Assembly: GCF_000026365.1 (NCBI RefSeq)
Contig: NC_012992.1
Location: forward strand, 744,001 to 808,000
Source of the DNA: Zygosaccharomyces rouxii
Taxonomy: Eukaryota; Ascomycota; Saccharomycetes; Saccharomycetales; Saccharomycetaceae
DNA length: 64,000 bases
Direction of reading: 5' to 3'
Position 1 is the stretch's first letter. Each line of letters starts with the position of its first letter. Below, piece by piece: positions 42,435 to 52,392 of the stretch. Both the position numbers and the translations under genes were made by a program. The notes below the pieces were generated by a model. The model was given only the letters and a program-made list of their open reading frames with translations. It ran no database searches and was not told the origin of the DNA.

Positions 42435-44924
42435 ATGTATAACGGTGGTGATGAGATCTTCATTGGGGATACAACTCCAAAACGAGTCAAAGCCTATGTA
42501 TTAGAGAATAATGAATGGAGGGATACGGGTACTGGCTTTTGTGTTGGAAGATTAGAAAAGAGTGATGTAGAGAATGATGATGCGTTACATGCATTCTTGG
42601 TGGTTAACAATGAAGATGCACCCGAGGAGGTTCTACTCAAATCCAGATTAGAAGGTAATATCGAATATCAAAGGCAGGAAGAGACTCTAATTGTTTGGAA
42701 AGATTTGACCGGTCATGATATTGCACTGAGTTTCGAAGAAAGTGTTGGATGTGATGTACTTTGTGAATTTGTTGTACAAGTGCAGAGGAAATTGGAACCT
42801 AACATTTCATTAGTAGCGGTTAAATCTACTGACAACGGTGTAGGTTCAGTGCACGAAATTATAACGGGACCCGTTACATTACCATCTCGAGATTGGAAAC
42901 AAGACGAAACCTCGTTATTGGAAGCGCTTAGAATTTTGAATGAGAATGTGGCATTTGATTTTTTGAAGAATGAGACCATTGAATTTGTATTGAGAACCAA
43001 TTATCTGGATATTTTAATTAAACATTTCTACGAGTCTGAAAGACAAAGATTACCCAGAGATCTATTATTGTTGGGGAGTATAGTGAAGACGTTAATCCTT
43101 TACAATCAAAGAGACATTTTGGAACAAATGGTTGCTGATGATAGAATTATGGGGATTGTAGGAATTTTAGAATACGACACCGAATTCCCCACATCAAAGG
43201 CAAATCATAGAGAATGTTTAGATTCTTATGGACCTGGTTTCAAGGAAGTGATCCCCATTGACAATACAGACCTTAAAGCTATTATAAAGAAATGCTTCCG
43301 ATTACAATTTTTGAAAGATGTGGTGTTGGTTAGATTCTTAGACGATCACAATTTTAATCTGATTGTTGATATCATCTTAGATCTTGAGACATGCATTGTG
43401 GATTTTTTACAAGTGGATCCCTTCTTGGATAAATTGATGGAATTGTACGACGATGATAAGAAATTTAAAGACGAGTTTCCAGAAAATGAATTACCTGAGA
43501 AAAGGAAAGGCGGTATCAAACTTTTACATCAATGTGTTCAAATGTCAAAGGGACTTGATCCAATCGACAAGTCGAAGTTTTACAAAACTCTGGTAAGGAA
43601 ACCTTTGTTCAAAGTTTTGGATTACGCATTTAGAGTGGAAACTGATGACAGTGTAAGAATACTAGCTACTGATACAATCATAACGATTATAGAACATGAT
43701 ATCCTTTTAATCCATAGTGTACAACACGAAAAGAAACATCACGAGGCGAGTGGAATTCAAAAGCAACAAGGACAATCTTCAGAAGATGGGAAACCTACCG
43801 CCAAAGATATGTCGCTGTTGTTAATTCTATCTACCATACTCCTAACAGATAAGAGTCCCGGTTTGAAAGAACAAGTAGCGCAGGCTTTGAACACTCTCTT
43901 ACATCCAGAAGGATGTTTTGGTACAGAAAGTGACTTCGATGATAGTCCCCCACGTAATGGTAGGGGCAGTACAGATTTTATTTCAGATTTTAACTATGAT
44001 TTACAAATGACACCAGAGGAAATGGAGGGAAATGTTGGGTACTTGAATGGTGCCAGTGGGACTAGTCCTGATTTATTAATGGTTGAGTATTTTAGCAATT
44101 TTTACAGTCAAGTGGCTCCTATTCTTTTCGCACCACTGATAAGGAAAAATGGCAACCCACCAGCTAACGAATTACAAGGTCGTGATAACAGTTCATTGAT
44201 ACATTTGGTCAAATTCGTTTCATTCACCTGCACAGAACATGATAGACGATTGTCACGTCAATTCGTTTTGGAACATGGCTTATTGGATTCCGTGAGTGAA
44301 TTGATCGGACCTTCACACTCTTTACAATTAAGGCTTACAGCTGTGAGGTGTCTCAAAAACATCATGTGTCTCGATGATGATTATTATTACAGGTATATGA
44401 TTTCAAAGGAATTATTCAAACCTATTCTTGGTCTTTTAGAGGAAAACCTGTACGAGGATAATTTGGCAAATTCGTGCATACAAGATTTTTTCAAAATTAT
44501 TGCATCGAATTGTTTAAATGTTAGGGAAGAGGTGGGTCTTTCGGCCTATTCTTACATTGTCTTCAAAACTACAAATTTCACTCTTTTAAAGACCCATCTG
44601 ATTGAAAAATACGGTTCACTTCTAGAAAAGACAAGGTATATTAAATTTGTCGATGATTTGCTTCGATATCATGAAGAGCAAACTATTTCAGAAGAGAACT
44701 TTATTAGAATCAAACCTAGATCTGGTTCAATGGGCGCTGGTGACCCAACTGATGAGGATAATAAATCTGCAAAGAGGCCACATTCTGAATTGGATCCTCA
44801 TGGTTTACAGGATTCGGATCCTTCTATGGGGGAACGAAGTGTAACTTTTAAAAGGGCATTAGATAAATTCAACAGGGTAGACTCATCATCATCTGCCATT
44901 TTTGGCGAGATATTGAGAGAATAA
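42435..44924 (+). CDS. PSY2: Protein phosphatase PP4 regulatory subunit Psy2
   Basis: Smk-1/PP4R3 family. Targets the Pph3 phosphatase to gamma-H2AX and Rad53 for checkpoint recovery. 829 residues (S. cerevisiae 858). An N-terminal EVH1/PH-like domain lies at 1-110 ([22 protein letters not shown]), followed by the helical SMK-1 domain at about 160-360 and Armadillo-like helices to about 750. The tail is disordered and basic/Ser-rich. Matches YNL201C. Confidence 0.95.
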   Translation: MYNGGDEIFIGDTTPKRVKAYVLENNEWRDTGTGFCVGRLEKSDVENDDALHAFLVVNNEDAPEEVLLKSRLEGNIEYQRQEETLIVWKDLTGHDIALSFEESVGCDVLCEFVVQVQRKLEPNISLVAVKSTDNGVGSVHEIITGPVTLPSRDWKQDETSLLEALRILNENVAFDFLKNETIEFVLRTNYLDILIKHFYESERQRLPRDLLLLGSIVKTLILYNQRDILEQMVADDRIMGIVGILEYDTEFPTSKANHRECLDSYGPGFKEVIPIDNTDLKAIIKKCFRLQFLKDVVLVRFLDDHNFNLIVDIILDLETCIVDFLQVDPFLDKLMELYDDDKKFKDEFPENELPEKRKGGIKLLHQCVQMSKGLDPIDKSKFYKTLVRKPLFKVLDYAFRVETDDSVRILATDTIITIIEHDILLIHSVQHEKKHHEASGIQKQQGQSSEDGKPTAKDMSLLLILSTILLTDKSPGLKEQVAQALNTLLHPEGCFGTESDFDDSPPRNGRGSTDFISDFNYDLQMTPEEMEGNVGYLNGASGTSPDLLMVEYFSNFYSQVAPILFAPLIRKNGNPPANELQGRDNSSLIHLVKFVSFTCTEHDRRLSRQFVLEHGLLDSVSELIGPSHSLQLRLTAVRCLKNIMCLDDDYYYRYMISKELFKPILGLLEENLYEDNLANSCIQDFFKIIASNCLNVREEVGLSAYSYIVFKTTNFTLLKTHLIEKYGSLLEKTRYIKFVDDLLRYHEEQTISEENFIRIKPRSGSMGAGDPTDEDNKSAKRPHSELDPHGLQDSDPSMGERSVTFKRALDKFNRVDSSSSAIFGEILRE

Positions 44925-45079
44925 TAATAATAATAACAATAATAATGGTAATGATAATGATACTAATAATAATTTTCTTGTTTTTGCCTTATATTACTGA
45001 ATAATGTAATTATATACTTGGAGGTACAAATTGGTAACGTAAAACAAAGGGAAAAAAAAAAAAAGGCAACAACTTGCAT

Positions 45080-45949
45080 TTAAAGCTTCGATTTAATACT
45101 TTTCAAAAGCTGTTTCGGGTACATGTCACGACTAAATGTACTGCCAATGTGCCAAGCACCCCCATCTACTGCGGTGACCGTACCATTAACAAATGATGAT
45201 GCTGGTGAAAATAAATACACGGTAGAATCGGCAATATCTCTTGTAGTCCCTAAACGTTGTAAAGGAATCTGTTCAATGGCTCTTGATTCTAACCCCGCTG
45301 GCAGTAATCTCTTTATACCTTCTGTGCCTTCAATAGGTCCAGGTGCAATACAATTACAACGAATCCCTAAAGGTCCTAATTCTACCGCCAATGCATTGGA
45401 TAAAGCGTCGACACCCGCCTTTGCAGCACCCACATGAGACTGGAATGGAACTCCACTGTAGTGTAAAGTAGCAGAAACAAATACGACTGAACCTTTAGTC
45501 TTGACCAATTCTGGGAAGCATGCCTTAACAGTATTAAAACTACCCAATAAATCAATATCGATTACAGATTTAAATGCATTCGGTGAGAGATGGGAAAAAT
45601 CTGCAATGAAGTTACCGGCAGCACCGGCGATAACATAATCAATCTTACCAAACTGTTCAACAGTTTTTTCGACGGCCCTTTGTAATTGATCAAAATTTCT
45701 GACGTCAACTTTGGTTAGTGGTAAAATGCTAGCGGAGCAAGACAATTGAGACATTTCCTTAGCCGCAGCAATTGTCTTAGCTTCATTACGACCCACAATA
45801 GCTGCATGTGCACCCAATAGGACCATAGCCTCAGTCTGAACTCTGCAGATGGTACCACTTCCACCTGTAACAAATACTACTTTATCCTTAAAGATATCAG
45901 GCTTCCAGGGACCATTCTCTACAAATGATGAATCGAGTGTGTTGACCAT
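45080..45949 (-). CDS. SPS19: Peroxisomal 2,4-dienoyl-CoA reductase
   Basis: Short-chain dehydrogenase that reduces 2,4-dienoyl-CoA with NADPH so that polyunsaturated fatty acids can be beta-oxidised. 289 residues. Rossmann motif VTGGSGTICR (about 29-38), GAAGNF, and catalytic-region SATLHYSGVPFQSHVGAAKAG, where the usual SDR YxxxK is replaced by the atypical H-x-x-x-K arrangement of dienoyl-CoA reductases; CNCIAPGPI follows. The C-terminal SKL is a perfect PTS1. Matches YNL202W. Confidence 0.96.
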   Translation of the reverse strand: MVNTLDSSFVENGPWKPDIFKDKVVFVTGGSGTICRVQTEAMVLLGAHAAIVGRNEAKTIAAAKEMSQLSCSASILPLTKVDVRNFDQLQRAVEKTVEQFGKIDYVIAGAAGNFIADFSHLSPNAFKSVIDIDLLGSFNTVKACFPELVKTKGSVVFVSATLHYSGVPFQSHVGAAKAGVDALSNALAVELGPLGIRCNCIAPGPIEGTEGIKRLLPAGLESRAIEQIPLQRLGTTRDIADSTVYLFSPASSFVNGTVTAVDGGAWHIGSTFSRDMYPKQLLKSIKSKL

Positions 45950-46722
45950 TTCGGATAATATTTGAACTGATATAATTTAGCGTAATGAAGGAGAAGTTAC
46001 ATTGATCGTTCAAATGTGATGATCCTTTATATATGTATATGTGTATGTACTTTAAGAATCCGGGGTTTATAAGCTGTGTGCGCCGCACGTCATGGAGATG
46101 AGTCTGAATCTGAAATGGGGTAATGCAAATGCATACAGGAGGACTAGAGAGATTTTGATGGTCTGGTTGATCAGTATGGTGGGGGGAATTATATGTTGAG
46201 ATAGAGAATAAAGAGTTTTGTTGGTTGTTCTTTTTTTTTTAGAATTTTAAGTGCTTCAGTTGCGGTTCGAACGCAAGACAGATGTCCGAAATAAAGTGCG
46301 TCGGTTCAAACCACACCAGAGGCAGTAGTATAAAGAGAGTCTCACTAATACCAAGGGTGTGGTATAAACAACACAAACTACTCATTGACACTAAGGTTTC
46401 CTAAAGCTTTTCTAACCTAGCTAATCTTAACCATCCATCACGTGCTGTCCGGGAGGTCAGATATCTTAAATTTGTCCGGTATACCGGTAATACCGGACAC
46501 TTCACCGGACAAGTTTTTCACTGCCTTTGTGAATTTTCGATATCAGAGTTGATGGCGATGTTGTCATGTTCATCGAGTCCATAACTCTCGTTTAAATAAT
46601 AAAAACCAAGTACTAGGTATCAAAACTATTTACCCTAGCTGTTCATTCAGTTGCGTAGCATTGATTCCTGTGCAGCAAATTAAATTGAATCCTCCTGCCC
46701 GCCGTTATTTACACACCACTAA
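45950..46722. promoter_or_regulatory. Divergent SPS19/GCS1 region with CCGG elements
   Basis: 773 bp. A CGG-N19-CCG arrangement at 46061-46085 fits the start of an oleate-response element (CGGNNNTNA) but its spacing is one base beyond the usual range. A perfect palindrome CCGGTATACCGG lies at 46476-46487, with four TGTCCGG/CCGGACA copies at 46446, 46473, 46493 and 46505. The first group is near SPS19, the second near GCS1. No gene. Confidence 0.5.
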
Positions 46723-47766
46723 ATGTCAGATTGGAAAGTAGATCCAGACAACCGTAGAAGGTTGCTACAATTACAAAAGGTTGGGGGCAATAAGAAATGT
46801 GTCGATTGTAATGCTCCAAATCCACAATGGGCTTCACCAAAATTTGGTGTTTTCATCTGCCTAGAATGCGCTGGTACTCATAGAGGTTTAGGTGTTCACA
46901 TTTCATTTGTTAGATCTATTACAATGGACCAATTTAAACCGGAAGAACTAATTAGAATGGAAAAAGGTGGTAATGAACCATTCAATCAATACATGACTTC
47001 ACATGGGATTGACCTTAAGTTACCGCAGAAATTAAAATATGATAATCCAATTGCAAGTGATTATAAGCAAAAATTGACATGCATAGTGGAAGATAAGGAA
47101 TTTGTGGAACCTGAACACCCTGATTTTGATCCTAGTATACTTGGTAAAGAACAAGACGAATCTAGTTCCTTAGGTTCAGTTTCTAGCAAACAAGCAACCT
47201 CGATCGAATCCAGGAAGCCTGCCAAGACAGAGGCCAAGGAGAAGAATGAAGCTTATTTTGCGGAACTAGGTCGTAAAAACCAAACTAAACCTAATTTTTT
47301 ACCACCATCACAAGGTGGTAAATATCAAGGTTTCGGTAGCAGCCCTGTGCAAGGTAGCCAGGACCCCGCTGCCTCGAGTACCCTAAGCATAGATAATTTC
47401 CAGAAGGATCCCTTGGGAACTTTTACTAAAGGATGGGGTCTTTTCTCCAATGCGGTTACTAAATCCTTCGACGAAGTTAATGAGTCTGTGATACAACCAG
47501 GTTATCAACAATTGCAATCAGGACATTGGTCAGAGGAAACAAGAAGAGCAGCAACCCAATTTGGTCAAAAATTCCAGGAAACGGGCAATTATGGTATACG
47601 GGCACTTTCATCATTTACCAAGAGTTGGCAAGATCCTGAAAATGGTGCAGCTCCGAATTCTGCTGCCGCTCAATATTCCAAATTATCGAGTTCAGAAGCA
47701 AGCGCTGCAGGTCAGGGAAGAGCTGCCACTAAGAAGCCAATAGATGAAGAGTGGGATGACTTTTAA
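46723..47766 (+). CDS. GCS1: Arf GTPase-activating protein Gcs1/Sps18
   Basis: ArfGAP for Golgi-ER and post-Golgi vesicle traffic. 347 residues (Gcs1 352). The zinc finger CVDCNAPNPQWASPKFGVFI-CLEC (C-x2-C-x16-C-x2-C, about residues 26-49) and the arginine finger in GTHRGLGVHISFVRS are intact. The C-terminal half is disordered with amphipathic ALPS-type helices around DPLGTFTKGWGLFS and ends EEWDDF. Pre-duplication copy of both GCS1 (YDL226C) and the sporulation gene SPS18. Confidence 0.96.
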   Translation: MSDWKVDPDNRRRLLQLQKVGGNKKCVDCNAPNPQWASPKFGVFICLECAGTHRGLGVHISFVRSITMDQFKPEELIRMEKGGNEPFNQYMTSHGIDLKLPQKLKYDNPIASDYKQKLTCIVEDKEFVEPEHPDFDPSILGKEQDESSSLGSVSSKQATSIESRKPAKTEAKEKNEAYFAELGRKNQTKPNFLPPSQGGKYQGFGSSPVQGSQDPAASSTLSIDNFQKDPLGTFTKGWGLFSNAVTKSFDEVNESVIQPGYQQLQSGHWSEETRRAATQFGQKFQETGNYGIRALSSFTKSWQDPENGAAPNSAAAQYSKLSSSEASAAGQGRAATKKPIDEEWDDF

Positions 47767-47946
47767 ATTATTTCGAGACTATACTTATTATTTTTTTATT
47801 TTTTTTTTTTTTTTACTATTCTACATACATTTATACAATATGACAAAAAATGGTGAAAAATATATATAAAGGAGATCGATGAGCAGAACTATCCTTATTT
47901 CAATGAACAGATCGAACCCTGACCGGAAGAGAGCAGAAGCTTGATC

Positions 47947-49272
47947 ATGGACTCCCTTTTGAATAATTTGGATCCCGAATTGCGTAATTCGGTTTTATCT
48001 ATTGTTAAAAAGGTACCAGAATCTGTATCAATTTTCCAAAAGGTTTACGATGCTGGTAGAACAAGTAATAATGAATTCGAACCATTGAGGAAATCTCAAA
48101 AATTGGGGAATGAGAGTACCTCTGAAGAGAGTATTGATAGATCAAGTGTGATCTTTGGATTAAACGATGTTTCTGTACTATCACCACTACGAAAGAAATT
48201 AAATTTGGCCCTACATCTTAGTCGTGGTGATAAAACCCCAACGTTATCGTTGTTAAGAGATGGTAGACAAGAATTGGCCATTAGGGATTTAGGTAAAAAT
48301 ATTACTATGGCAGTCTTCTTACCAGTAGCCGAAAAAATGGGCAACGTCTACCTTTTTATCACATATACAAAATCTGTGGATGATAAGTACGGTGATCCCA
48401 TACTAATAACATTGAATAAGGAGTCCGTATTACAACAATTCAAACAAAATGGTATTATTGAAAACGAGATTGGCGAATTCACTAAATGCATTGAATATAT
48501 GAGGAAACAAGCAATCCTAGCCGGATTTAGGATTACTGATCCATTTTTCACAAATTCATCTCAACAATCACCATCATTCCATGTCGAATGTCATAGAGGT
48601 ACAAAGGAAGGAACTCTGTATTTCTTGCCAGAGCATCTAATATTCGGATTCAAGAAACCCATACTGGTTTTCCAATCATCTGATATTGAATCCATTACGT
48701 ATACATCAATTACCAGGTTAACCTTTAACGTCAATTTAGTGACAAAGGAGGATGAGAAGTTTGAATTCTCAATGATAGATCAAAGTGAATATAATAAGAT
48801 TGATGACTATGTGAAAAGAAAGCAGGTTACAGATAAATCAATGTCGGAAGAATTAAAGGCAAAGTCGAATTATAAAAATCAGCAAGCAGCACAAGGTGAA
48901 AACAACGAACCATCTGCATTAAAAGAAGCAGCGCAACTCATGGAAGGTGGTAATGAAGGTGGTAATTTGAATGGAGCTGAATTTGATGACGATGATGATG
49001 AAAATGATGCAAATTTCGAAGAAGAAAGTGGATCTTCTGATGGAAGTGATGAGTCAGGGGAAGAAGAAATGAATGATGAAACTGCTGATCGTGAAGCAAT
49101 GCGTGAAGAACAACATGATGAACAGCATGAAATGGAAGATGCAGAAGCCGAGGAAGCCGAAGATTTAGAACAGGAGCAAGACGGCGGTGGAGATGCAGAT
49201 GATATCCCCATCGAACTTGATGATGACGATGACGGGGACGATGATGAAGGATCAGGTGTAGAGTACGACTAA
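47947..49272 (+). CDS. RTT106: Histone H3-H4 chaperone Rtt106
   Basis: Binds H3K56-acetylated H3-H4 and deposits it behind forks; also silences histone genes. 441 residues from the ATG at 47947 (a TTG two codons earlier is not a start). The N-terminal dimer helices are 1-65. Double PH domains occupy about 75-300, including HVECHRGTKEGTLYFLPEHL. The C-terminal ~110 residues are strongly acidic (runs of D/E with few other residues), as expected for a histone chaperone. Matches YNL206C. Confidence 0.96.
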   Translation: MDSLLNNLDPELRNSVLSIVKKVPESVSIFQKVYDAGRTSNNEFEPLRKSQKLGNESTSEESIDRSSVIFGLNDVSVLSPLRKKLNLALHLSRGDKTPTLSLLRDGRQELAIRDLGKNITMAVFLPVAEKMGNVYLFITYTKSVDDKYGDPILITLNKESVLQQFKQNGIIENEIGEFTKCIEYMRKQAILAGFRITDPFFTNSSQQSPSFHVECHRGTKEGTLYFLPEHLIFGFKKPILVFQSSDIESITYTSITRLTFNVNLVTKEDEKFEFSMIDQSEYNKIDDYVKRKQVTDKSMSEELKAKSNYKNQQAAQGENNEPSALKEAAQLMEGGNEGGNLNGAEFDDDDDENDANFEEESGSSDGSDESGEEEMNDETADREAMREEQHDEQHEMEDAEAEEAEDLEQEQDGGGDADDIPIELDDDDDGDDDEGSGVEYD

Positions 49273-49322
49273 AGACAAAAAAAATTGAATTGAATTTATT
49301 ATACAATATAAAATAAAGTTTA

Positions 49323-50573
49323 TTATTCTAGTATATAATTACCAAGTTTATCCATTTTCAAGTTCCCCATACCCGTGGAGAGCGCTTCAATAATACGTTC
49401 ATTTTCCTCTTCTTGATCAGATTGATCATCACTTTCTTCTGAAGATTCTTCTTCGCTGTAATAATCACTATAATCTTCATTAGAAGAACCTCCCTCTTCT
49501 TCTTCTTCTGATTCGTATTGTGCATACCTCATGCTTTCTACAGCCTCTTCTAAATGAGCATCTGCTGGTTTCTTTTTACTGAATCCTGATGCGCTAACCA
49601 ATTCATCCAAATTGTCACACCGTACTACATCCCTTTTGAAGACCGGATAAGCGTATTTGTAACCATCACCATATCCGTCGGAATCTAACATGGAAGAATC
49701 AGGTTTAGGGTCATACTTCAATTTCTTCTTGAAAAACCTGCGAATACATTCGATATCTCTTCGGAAGAAAAACTCTGCATCAGGGTGCTGAATTGATATA
49801 CATTGTGGAAAATCAATCACTACAAATCCACAATCACTTGAATCGGTTGTATCCTGATCCTTAATCATAATGTTAAATTCGTTATAATCACAATGAATTA
49901 ATCCACTCTTGGCTAAATCAACTGCGAATTTCATCAAATCGCTGTAAAGCTTAGGAATATTTGAATGAGTTCTCAAATTTTTCATGGGAAAACCCTTAAT
50001 GAATTCCATAAGAACCATATGACGAGAGTTATCGAATGCTTCCGGAACCTGGAAACCTCTTGAATGCAATAGTGCCAAAAACTCATACTCCTTATGAGCT
50101 GCCAATAACGATAAATGCATCCAACTAGTACCTTGTCTTGAATGCTTTAGATAATCTCTATTATTTCTCACAGAAGTGAAAGAAGTTCTACCCAGTCTAT
50201 GGATTTTCATCACTTGGGCGTTACCATTCCTGTCACTAACTTTATAGATATCAGATTCCTTACCAACACCAATAGTGTTACCAATAGAGTAAACTGTATC
50301 TCTATTAAGCATTGCTTTTATAGCCATATAATCAAATCCATTATAAGTCAATCTGTAACCGTCATAACTGGAATTTCTTACCCTTGCAACTAGTTTGACT
50401 TTGGCTAGATCACCAATGGATCTGTGGGTACCAGAGATAGATCTTAGACCCGATAAATTGTGAATCATTGTTGTTGGTACAACTTCATGATTTCTTGATC
50501 CCTGTTCAACAGCTTTTAGCACACGGAAATCATCCGTCGTCAAATACCTCATATAACTGACATCGAGCTTCAT
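49323..50573 (-). CDS. RIO2: Atypical kinase/ATPase Rio2 (40S maturation)
   Basis: Cytoplasmic factor that binds pre-40S particles and is needed for 20S pre-rRNA cleavage at site D. 416 residues (S. cerevisiae 425). The winged helix is 1-90. RIO kinase P-loop GVGKESDIYKV (about 101), catalytic loop HCDYNEFNIMI (about 226) and metal-binding VIDFPQCISI (about 251) are intact. The acidic tail (EEEEEGG, ESDDQSDQEEE) is followed by a C-terminal MGNLKMDKLGNYILE motif. The promoter has RRPE/PAC-like sites. Matches YNL207W. Confidence 0.97.
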   Translation of the reverse strand: MKLDVSYMRYLTTDDFRVLKAVEQGSRNHEVVPTTMIHNLSGLRSISGTHRSIGDLAKVKLVARVRNSSYDGYRLTYNGFDYMAIKAMLNRDTVYSIGNTIGVGKESDIYKVSDRNGNAQVMKIHRLGRTSFTSVRNNRDYLKHSRQGTSWMHLSLLAAHKEYEFLALLHSRGFQVPEAFDNSRHMVLMEFIKGFPMKNLRTHSNIPKLYSDLMKFAVDLAKSGLIHCDYNEFNIMIKDQDTTDSSDCGFVVIDFPQCISIQHPDAEFFFRRDIECIRRFFKKKLKYDPKPDSSMLDSDGYGDGYKYAYPVFKRDVVRCDNLDELVSASGFSKKKPADAHLEEAVESMRYAQYESEEEEEGGSSNEDYSDYYSEEESSEESDDQSDQEEENERIIEALSTGMGNLKMDKLGNYILE

Positions 50574-50724
50574 CCTGGTCTAGTTGTCCTATAGCTGTAC
50601 ACTCCTCCTCACACCGTAATATCTTTAGCTCATCTCATCTCATCTCATCTCATCTCATTGCTCAAAATTTTCACCGAATCATCGCTAACGAACCATAGTA
50701 CCAACACTGCTACACCAGTACTAA
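50574..50724 (-). promoter_or_regulatory. RIO2 promoter: tandem GATGA and RRPE
   Basis: On the RIO2 strand: TGAAAATTTT (RRPE, 50664-50673), GCGATGA (50679-50685), then six near-perfect copies of GATGA/GAGAT from 50658 down to 50629. RRPE plus PAC is the classic ribosome-biogenesis promoter grammar; here the PAC half is expanded into a 5-bp tandem. Confidence 0.7.
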
Positions 50725-51126
50725 TCAACGTCTGCCGGTTGCCTCTTCGTAATTCGGTGGTGGCTCGACTGGTAATTCATCTGATGAGCCAGGTGGGAAG
50801 GCTTCCTCTGTAGTTTCTTCTGTATGTTGTTTTTTGTGATTACTAGGAGTACCCTTTATACCATGAACAGCTCCCTTGACACCGCCGTAAACCGATTCAC
50901 AACCGAGGAAAACTAAGCCTAAAGCTAACTGAACTGGTCTTAGTGTGCTGTCAAAGCACTTATCATTTCTTGAAAGCCTCCTATGGCACCTTATACACCT
51001 TATCTCAATCGGTGAGATCATTCTATCCCGAACTTCATACATTTTCTTACCTTGATTCTTAGCCCTTGAAGTCGGATTTTGCTGCAGTTCTCTATGGCAT
51101 TGTAGACATATGCGGCCAGTCCCCAT
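50725..51126 (-). CDS. Unrecognised zinc-ribbon-like protein with C-terminal PPxY
   Basis: Not recognised; no counterpart in the S. cerevisiae gene order. 133 residues. Two CxxCH pairs, C7/C10 and C44/C47, are spaced like a zinc ribbon or treble clef. A weakly hydrophobic, glycine-spaced segment lies at about 63-90 (VQLALGLVFLGCESVYGGV). The tail is polar and acidic, with PPNY (123-126) in PPPNYEEA, a WW-domain ligand of the type used by Rsp5 adaptors. No signal peptide. Paired with the YNL208W gene on the same strand. Function unknown. Confidence 0.65.
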   Translation of the reverse strand: MGTGRICLQCHRELQQNPTSRAKNQGKKMYEVRDRMISPIEIRCIRCHRRLSRNDKCFDSTLRPVQLALGLVFLGCESVYGGVKGAVHGIKGTPSNHKKQHTEETTEEAFPPGSSDELPVEPPPNYEEATGRR

Positions 51127-51377
51127 TATCGTAGTTATGATAGTCGTATTACCAGGATCCTGTAGTAAACTGTAGTGGTTGCCTAATCTTGCTGTCCTTT
51201 AAGAGGGCAAAGGAGATTCAGATATAGCAAAACAGGGTCAGCCATGTGACAGGGGCTTATATGATCAACACTAAATGAAACCGTAACCTTTGAATCTGTA
51301 AGATATATGCAAAACAAAAGAATCTACATAAATATTGAGGGCAGGGTCAGCTGCAGCGCAGTGCTAGCCAGTTTGGC

Positions 51378-52013
51378 TTACCATCTGCCACCACCGTAGT
51401 TTTCACCACCACCGTAGTTGTTACCACCGCCGTAGTTTTCACCACCGCCGTAGCTATTGCCACCGCCGTAGCCGCCACCGCCGTAGTTATTACTACCACC
51501 AAAGTTGTCGCCGCCACCGTAGCCGCCGCCGTAGCCGCCGCCACCGAAATCATCACGTCTTTCCTCACGTCTCTCCTCGCGTCTTTCATGCTTGTTTTCG
51601 TGTCTGTTTTCATGTCTGTTTTCATATCTGTTTTCAGGTCTATCTTCACGTCCTTCCCATCCTTCTTCACGTCTCTCATGCTTGTGTTCACGGTGTTCTT
51701 CAATGCCTTCACCGGCTTCTTTACCGGCCCATGCACCACCAATGGCACCAATGACACCACCTAGTTTAGCATGGTTAGGGCTGACCTTTGATCCACCGTA
51801 TGCACCTGCGACACCACCAATCAATTCACTCATAAAATGGTGATGGTGTTCACCGCCTTCCTTGTTGTGGTGGAATAATCCTCTTTCACCGCCACCGTTT
51901 TCGTTATTAGCGTTGAAATCACCTTCGCCGCTGTAGCCACCGTTGTAGCCACCGTTGTAGCCACCGTTGTAGCCTTCGTCACCGCCTCTGTTATAGAAAT
52001 CGTCAGCAGACAT
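51378..52013 (-). CDS. YNL208W homologue, glycine-zipper and prion-like repeats
   Basis: 211 residues (S. cerevisiae YNL208W 199, unknown function, may interact with ribosomes). N-terminal GGYN tandem repeats (residues ~14-30). A glycine-zipper hairpin at about 62-105 (LIGGVAGAYGGSKVSP, LGGVIGAIGGAWAGKEAGEG) resembles bacterial 17-kDa/2TM glycine zippers. A charged HENRHENKHERREERREERR segment follows, then GGGxNYGGG repeats ending GGGRW. Low complexity at both protein and DNA level. Identified by order and domain pattern. Confidence 0.85.
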   Translation of the reverse strand: MSADDFYNRGGDEGYNGGYNGGYNGGYSGEGDFNANNENGGGERGLFHHNKEGGEHHHHFMSELIGGVAGAYGGSKVSPNHAKLGGVIGAIGGAWAGKEAGEGIEEHREHKHERREEGWEGREDRPENRYENRHENRHENKHERREERREERRDDFGGGGYGGGYGGGDNFGGSNNYGGGGYGGGNSYGGGENYGGGNNYGGGENYGGGRW

Positions 52014-52392
52014 ATTTGATCTAGTTGTATTGGTCGCTGTTCCTTAATTGCTCGAGAATAAGAAGTGGCAAGTACCGGATCAATCAGATCTGGAAACTAA
52101 TCTGCCCCTTTTATATGATTGCTGTTTCTTAGGGACGAGGCTGAAACGCTCCGTCTTAAATTAGTTTGGCGCATCAAACCGAGGCTTTAACCGAATTCGT
52201 TTCGTTTCTTGTTGAAATTTCGAAAAGATGACAAGCTGTATTTTCCTTTCTAGAATCCATTGCTAAAACAACCGGATGTCGGTATAGCGATGGCTATAAT
52301 TCTAATAATATCCACGGAATTTGCCTGACCAATCACTTCTCTTGGCATTTAGCTGTTTCTTTGTTCGTCTTTTGGATCTTGTCTCATGATGT
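52014..52392. other. Intergenic region between YNL208W and the RNase T2-like gene
   Basis: 379 bp. No gene or recognised motif apart from AT-rich promoter-like sequence before YNL208W. Confidence 0.35.

Noticed and set aside
46252..46320. T-loop-like palindromes (GGTTCGAAC, GGTTCAAACC) suggesting a tRNA between SPS19 and GCS1
   Set aside because: A good 5-bp T-arm can be drawn on the minus strand but no acceptor partner, A box or Pol III terminator is present.
48879..49306. Antisense ORFs over the RTT106 acidic tail
   Set aside because: GAT/GAA repeats read backwards as Ser- or His-rich frames; no independent support.
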